Position numbers and translations under genes: made by a program
The notes under the pieces: generated by a model
The model's database searches: none
What the model saw: the letters and a program-made list of their open reading frames with translations, nothing else
What the model was told of the DNA's origin: nothing
Shown: one piece after another, positions 57,224-62,018 of the stretch
Layout of the letters: each line of letters begins with the position of its first letter
Numbering within the stretch: the first letter of the stretch is position 1
IMG/VR virus record: IMGVR_UViG_3300035228_000644
Coordinates: 1 to 62,018 of that record
Origin: a virus
DNA: 62,018 nt
Strand: one strand, 5' to 3'

Positions 57224-57231
57224 TATTTATG
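57224..57231 (-). promoter_or_regulatory. late promoter CATAAATA before the 406-aa gene
   Basis: CATAAATA on the minus strand 21 bases before the ATG of the plastocyanin-like fibre gene; overlaps the stop of the preceding giant gene. Confidence 0.55.
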
Positions 57232-60200
57232 AGATTACTTCAGGGTCAATTACTTCAGCACCATATAAGGAAAGGTCTGGGGCAGTCCAATCATCAGGAA
57301 CGGAAGTTTCAACGCTCACATTTGGATTTTGATATCCAGTTCCACTGTCTGTAACAGTAACACTAGCAACACCAATCAGTGCCTTAACTTGACCATCAAA
57401 ACCAGAGATAGAGTCAAGTCTTACTACAGGTCTAGACGTATATCCAGATCCACCAGCAGTGATTTGTACCTTTTCAATAAATCCTGAAGTGAGGTTAGCA
57501 GTTGCTTGTGCATTTTGCCCAAAAACAGAACCAAGGTAATCAAATGTAATTAAAGAGTTTGAAGACTCAATAACAGCAACCTCACGATCACTAACTTCAC
57601 CTTGGATATCTATGAAGTCGCCTGCTTCAACTGGAGGAACAACAACATCAGCATCCACGTCCGCTTCAGAACCAACATATGAGAACGCTACAAACGTAGA
57701 TCCAAAACGAGGAATTTCTGAGAAGATAATTCTAGAACCAACAATCTCAAAACCAACGCCAGGTTCCTGAAGAACTCCATTGATAGAAACAATAATATTA
57801 TTTTCAGGACGAATAGTTGAAGATTGAACACCATCTGTAAGTGTAAGAGAATAGAATATCTCATCTCTTCTCAAATTGAAGGATTGGCGTAATGAGTCAA
57901 ACTCGAATGAGATATCATCCAATTGTCTTAGTTTACCAATATAGAATCCAGTAAAGGAAGATCCGATATCGGGTGGTTCGGAGAACTGAATCTTATCAGA
58001 GAAGGCAGTATATGCCGACCCCGCACCAGGTGGTTGTAAGATACCATTAACAAAGATCATCATATGACCTGCAGGATCTGGTAGATACTGAGTGCCCTTT
58101 TCAGTGGTAAGATTAAAGGTAGTTTGAACACCATCAAATCCACGGAAGAATCTCTTAACTCTTGCTTTCAGAATCTTTCTAGTAACAACACTTGAACGAT
58201 AACCTTGTGGACCTCTTAGACCATCTCTACCAGTAAACGTTCCAATAACATTTGTGAGATATAATCTCTTAGTAAGTCCAACATCACGAACATCTTGCAC
58301 AAGACCAGACGCTGCACCCGCTACAGTAGTTCTATTGGAAACTGTAGCAGTTCCCTGCAGAACAGTTTCACCCAATCCAAAATCACCAATAGTATCTGTG
58401 ATATTGAAAGAACCCTGTATTGGTGCAACATATATGTAATTATTATCAAGATCAACTTCAGTAATAGTTCCATATATGCTAGTGTCTTGTACACCACCAC
58501 TAACCATTCTGTAAAGTGTATTACCAACTTGGAATATGTTGAGAGTAGCATCTACAGAAACTGTTAATCTGAGATATCCGATAGAGGCAATTCTATCACC
58601 AACACTGATATCAAGACCCGCATACTTCTTAACTTCAAGATATTCTCTAGAAGACTCGGGATAAACAACCGATGTAGTTTCAAGAGATCCTAATAAAGTC
58701 TCAGTATCAACAGTTAGAATACCGCCAGTATTATTAGTAACAGCAGCCTGATTAACTGTATACGAAACGGGTTGTGCAGATTCAGTGCTAGTATATCCTC
58801 GGAATGAAATATTTTCTTCAAAAGATCCTTTGACGTTGATAACGTGTAAGCGATTTTCAAGGGCACTTACTTGTGCTGTAGTGGTATTAGTAGCACCTTC
58901 AATAATATCAGTGACTGACCAAGTTCCAGCAGTTACAGCAACATCGAGATACTTAAAATTAGCATCTTGATAGAATCCATAAACAATACCAGTTATGCTG
59001 CTATCACCTTGCTTTTGAACCACTTCATTCATTGTGAAAGGTCCATCAGTAATATTACCATCAATTCGGAATCTCTTATATGCTTTAGCAACCTTAGATT
59101 CATTTACAGCAATTGTTTGAATCTCTGCATAGATATCTTTATCAAGTGAATAGAAATAATCCGATCCAATAAGTTCACCACTAATTCCGATAGGAATATC
59201 GCGAGTTCCATAAGATTTAGTTTGAATTGTAATTGAATTTGTTAAATTAACAGTAGTGTAATGATTACTAGATTTTAATTGCTCTTCAATAATATCAATA
59301 TTGTTTCTGATGAATCCCATGACAGATTTTCCATCATAATTAGCACCAGCAGTAGAATCATAGAATTTGGAGAATCCTGAAGTAGGAGATGGACTTACTA
59401 GATCATTATCCAATGCTCTTCTAATGAAATCCTGTAAGAGATCCAAAGAATATTTCTTAATATTATATTCAATATTTGCATAAAATTCTTGACCAGAAAC
59501 AGCAACATATGTTCCCAAGACTTCATTAGATAACTTAGCACCCCAAGCAAATACACCTGGTCCACCAGTAATATCTAAAAGATAAACAGATCCTGCATTT
59601 GAATTTTGATCATCTCCTCCTGAAGCAGCAATATAAAGATTGCCGCTAATAAGTGTTACTGCACTACCAAATAAATCTGCAACGTTGGCATCAAATGCGC
59701 TTTCAATAAGTCCGTTAGTCCCATCTAAATCATACAAGAACACCAAACCTTGAGTAGCAACTCCACCACTAGATAATTGATCATTAGGGGCACCAACGGC
59801 AACTTTACCGTTATCAATAGTCATTGAAGAACCGAACTTGATTCCTGCAGCACCACCACCATCACCACCAGCGACGGGAGTTAACTCTACTTCATTAGTA
59901 CCATCCAGATCAAACACCCATGCTCCACCTCTAGCAGCATTACCACCGACTGTCATATTGGGAGAGAAAACACCAATCTTATTGTCACCAACACATACAC
60001 CATAACCAAATTGATCCCCTGTTGAAGGACCCGCATGAGCGAACTTAACTTCATTTGCACCATCAGCAGCATCATAAACATAAACAGCACCTGTGCTACT
60101 TGTTTCACCAAGAGCACCAATAACAACTTTACCATTTCCAGCAGCGACTGAGAATCCGAACCTATCACTAGCAGCAGCATCGGATGCTTGAATACTATAT

Positions 60201-62018
60201 TCAAAATTACCACTTAAATCATAAACACACACTGCACCTTGTTGTGCTTGATTGTTTGCTGCACCATTCCAACCATTAACACCGATATAGACTTTATTGT
60301 TGAAGATAGCAACAGATTGTCCAAAGTAATCTTCAGATCTTTGAGTTAGATTGGAACTACTCATATCAATCTTAACTTCATTACCACCATCTAAATCGAA
60401 GATGTAAACTACACCCGCATTGGTAAGAACATCATCCTCATCAATAATACTTTCTCCATATGCACCAACCGCAATCTTGCTATTCCCTATAGAAGTAGAA
60501 TATCCAAAGTACGAGTAAGAAGATTTAACACTCGGAAGAATTTGAACTTGATTTGAACCATCTTGATCGTAAACATATACGGTTCCGTTACTATCAAAAC
60601 CATCTGTAGATGCTAGACCTGCGCCAATGACTACTTTTCCGTTTCCACTAGAAATACTCTCAGCAGTTCGACCAAGTTGAGAATTGTTAGAAAGTGGAGG
60701 AGAAAGTTTGATGTCATTTGCAGTTCCTGTAAAATCAAGAAGTGCTGTTGTATTACTCAGGATATTGAGTTTATTGACAAGAGTTGCAAATCCAAAACCA
60801 AATTCTGTGGTAATGTACAATCTATACCATCCATTACCAAAAGGAATTGCTCCATGTCCAGTAACAGTAAGACCAGAGGTAGTAAAGATACTTCCAATTT
60901 GTCCTGTGGTTAAATTGGCATTGAAATGTGCATTCTCAGTGCCAGAATCTAAGAATACTGTAAATCTTACATTGTTATACTCAGATGCTTTTACAAACAT
61001 AGATGAAGTAAATGTTTGTGTTGGATTGACCGCACCACTATCAAATTTCAATGAACCACTGTCAAATTTAGAGGCATTACTATCAAAGGTATCAAATGAA
61101 GTTAAAGTATAAGATCTTTGAATATGATGTTGTCCTGTAGTTTCAGTAATGGCAATTTTTTCAGAAGTAATTGTATTATCAGGGGAAGTTCCTGTATTTG
61201 CAGAAACTTCAGTTAATGCTGTTGTCCAATTAGAATCAAATTGTTCTGGAGTTGTCCAAAGATTAGTAGGAGTTATAGAACCTTCAATTAGAGAAGAAAT
61301 TGCACTAGCAGTTTCAATGGTTTTGACATTAGAAGTATCATTGTACCATTCATGTGGAACTGTTACACCATTCTCACCAATCGTTGCCGAGGCACCAGAT
61401 GGAGCAGTTATAGAATCGCCATCTGCAAAAATTGTTCCAACCAAGGAACCAATAATCATGGTGGATCCTGAACTATAAAGAACGGTTGCTGTTGCAGATC
61501 CATTAGTAATAGTTTCACCAGTAATAAATGTCCCGTAGAATGAAGAGAAAGTTAATGTATACGCAACTTGAGTATCTGTAGTGTTACTTGTTATGAAATC
61601 ATACTCAACAATATTGATAATATCTTCAACGAAAGAATCATATTTCCAAGAATCCTGACCAAACTGATTATTTACACTAGCAGCAATTTCTTGCTTGTAA
61701 TAGTTTTCATTAAATAAGATATTCTTAACTGCACTTCTTGCTTCAATTTTTCCTGGGAATAATGTATTCAGAGCAGTATCAAGGAGTTCTCTCATTCTGC
61801 AGGAAACTGCAGCAATATCAGTTGGAGTAATTGAATCTCTATATGCAGTAGCATTTGCAAATGATGCCGCATATTGAGGACTAGTTACACTAGTACCCTT
61901 AGTATAAAGAATATTTTTAATTGCCTTTTCAGCAAGAGTTCTAATTTGCTCATTAGCAAAGAAGAACGTGTATAGTTCATTATCGATTGTGATAATTTTC
62001 AAATCAGTAGTCAAGAAC
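57227..62018 (-). CDS. giant virion protein with an FG-GAP beta-propeller (5' end missing at the window edge)
   Basis: At least 1597 codons: the frame is open to the window edge (the TTG at 62014 need not be the start). Residues about 315-440 resemble a LamG-type sandwich (YNNVRFTVFLDSG). Residues about 445-820 contain seven FG-GAP blades, each of form FGxSVxxxNGKVxIGA then GAVYVYDLDG, typical of integrin-like propellers. After a helical region come repeats with VNGILQPPG and FSEPPxxGSxFxxFY, then two GGxGYxSRP modules at the C-terminus. It probably forms part of the baseplate or a receptor-binding appendage; by position it may stand near T4 gp7. Confidence 0.83.
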   Translation of the reverse strand, partial: FLTTDLKIITIDNELYTFFFANEQIRTLAEKAIKNILYTKGTSVTSPQYAASFANATAYRDSITPTDIAAVSCRMRELLDTALNTLFPGKIEARSAVKNILFNENYYKQEIAASVNNQFGQDSWKYDSFVEDIINIVEYDFITSNTTDTQVAYTLTFSSFYGTFITGETITNGSATATVLYSSGSTMIIGSLVGTIFADGDSITAPSGASATIGENGVTVPHEWYNDTSNVKTIETASAISSLIEGSITPTNLWTTPEQFDSNWTTALTEVSANTGTSPDNTITSEKIAITETTGQHHIQRSYTLTSFDTFDSNASKFDSGSLKFDSGAVNPTQTFTSSMFVKASEYNNVRFTVFLDSGTENAHFNANLTTGQIGSIFTTSGLTVTGHGAIPFGNGWYRLYITTEFGFGFATLVNKLNILSNTTALLDFTGTANDIKLSPPLSNNSQLGRTAESISSGNGKVVIGAGLASTDGFDSNGTVYVYDQDGSNQVQILPSVKSSYSYFGYSTSIGNSKIAVGAYGESIIDEDDVLTNAGVVYIFDLDGGNEVKIDMSSSNLTQRSEDYFGQSVAIFNNKVYIGVNGWNGAANNQAQQGAVCVYDLSGNFEYSIQASDAAASDRFGFSVAAGNGKVVIGALGETSSTGAVYVYDAADGANEVKFAHAGPSTGDQFGYGVCVGDNKIGVFSPNMTVGGNAARGGAWVFDLDGTNEVELTPVAGGDGGGAAGIKFGSSMTIDNGKVAVGAPNDQLSSGGVATQGLVFLYDLDGTNGLIESAFDANVADLFGSAVTLISGNLYIAASGGDDQNSNAGSVYLLDITGGPGVFAWGAKLSNEVLGTYVAVSGQEFYANIEYNIKKYSLDLLQDFIRRALDNDLVSPSPTSGFSKFYDSTAGANYDGKSVMGFIRNNIDIIEEQLKSSNHYTTVNLTNSITIQTKSYGTRDIPIGISGELIGSDYFYSLDKDIYAEIQTIAVNESKVAKAYKRFRIDGNITDGPFTMNEVVQKQGDSSITGIVYGFYQDANFKYLDVAVTAGTWSVTDIIEGATNTTTAQVSALENRLHVINVKGSFEENISFRGYTSTESAQPVSYTVNQAAVTNNTGGILTVDTETLLGSLETTSVVYPESSREYLEVKKYAGLDISVGDRIASIGYLRLTVSVDATLNIFQVGNTLYRMVSGGVQDTSIYGTITEVDLDNNYIYVAPIQGSFNITDTIGDFGLGETVLQGTATVSNRTTVAGAASGLVQDVRDVGLTKRLYLTNVIGTFTGRDGLRGPQGYRSSVVTRKILKARVKRFFRGFDGVQTTFNLTTEKGTQYLPDPAGHMMIFVNGILQPPGAGSAYTAFSDKIQFSEPPDIGSSFTGFYIGKLRQLDDISFEFDSLRQSFNLRRDEIFYSLTLTDGVQSSTIRPENNIIVSINGVLQEPGVGFEIVGSRIIFSEIPRFGSTFVAFSYVGSEADVDADVVVPPVEAGDFIDIQGEVSDREVAVIESSNSLITFDYLGSVFGQNAQATANLTSGFIEKVQITAGGSGYTSRPVVRLDSISGFDGQVKALIGVASVTVTDSGTGYQNPNVSVETSVPDDWTAPDLSLYGAEVIDPEVIS

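Noticed and set aside
57227-62018. Assignment of the giant protein to T4 gp7
   Set aside because: Synteny only; no sequence match to gp7 is visible, and the 5' end is outside the window.
1-62018. tRNA genes, integrase or attachment site
   Set aside because: Gene-free gaps are short and none shows a cloverleaf pattern or integrase motif on reading; a tRNA-scan would be decisive.

Overview
The window is a contiguous piece of a T4-like myovirus genome of the marine cyanophage type. Every supported gene lies on the minus strand, so the text order is right to left in transcription. The T4 core set is recognisable from protein sequence: sliding clamp and clamp loader (gp45, gp44, gp62), RegA, the gp46/gp47 nuclease, UvsW, UvsY, sigma factor gp55, terminase gp16/gp17, neck gp13/gp14/gp15, sheath gp18, tube gp19, portal gp20, protease gp21, scaffold gp22, capsid gp23 and baseplate gp8. 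A cyanobacterial host (Synechococcus or Prochlorococcus) is inferred from a plastocyanin gene, a CobS/CobT-like ATPase plus VWA pair, a DUF3110-like protein, a 6-phosphogluconate dehydrogenase remnant and 2OG-Fe(II) oxygenases. No photosystem gene, integrase, tRNA or CRISPR array was seen.

Layout, in transcription order from the right edge. (i) 62018-42399: very large virion and baseplate/fibre genes (1595+, 406, 1381, 510 and 2619 aa). They are built from recurring beta-rich modules, cupredoxin-like domains, a YHYH domain and an FG-GAP beta-propeller. (ii) 42399-35822: two short coiled-coil proteins, a terminator, then a 2008-aa fibre with an Mtd-like N-terminus and tandem repeats. (iii) 35815-32616: gp13, gp14, gp15, gp16. 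(iv) 32609-27811: accessory genes between small and large terminase, namely a virion-like protein, a Lys-rich mosaic protein, plastocyanin, a truncated Gnd-like protein, a nuclease, and a chain of small membrane proteins coupled by ATGA overlaps. (v) 27814-18033: gp17, gp18, gp19, gp20, gp67/68-like, gp21, gp22, gp23, ending in a strong terminator. (vi) 17803-9064: small genes, oxygenases, a second tube-like protein, uvsY, uvsW, gp55, gp47 and gp46. (vii) 9038-1: small proteins, a glutaredoxin-like protein, CobT-like, CobS-like, DUF3310, gp45, gp44, a DNA adenine methylase, gp62, regA and membrane proteins.

Regulation fits a T4 scheme. NATAAATA-type late promoters (TATAAATA, CATAAATA, GATAAATA, CTAAATA) lie 20-45 bases upstream of many structural genes, and gp55, gp45 and gp44, whose products read late promoters in T4, are encoded here. 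A second class, extended -10 TGNTATAMT, precedes gp55, the CobT-like gene and the CobS-like gene. Two of these three overlap short inverted repeats. Five rho-independent terminators on the minus strand delimit the blocks. No gene-free stretch exceeds 300 bases; the longest is about 230 bases, between the gp23 gene and the next gene.

The most interesting content: a methylase gene spliced between the two clamp-loader subunit genes; a MoxR/VWA machine carrying both a helix-turn-helix and an HExxH site; a string of translationally coupled micro-genes missed by ordinary ORF length cut-offs; a degraded Gnd; and virion proteins that share plastocyanin-like metal-site motifs and interchangeable beta modules. 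All functional statements rest on reading motifs by eye; no database search was possible.
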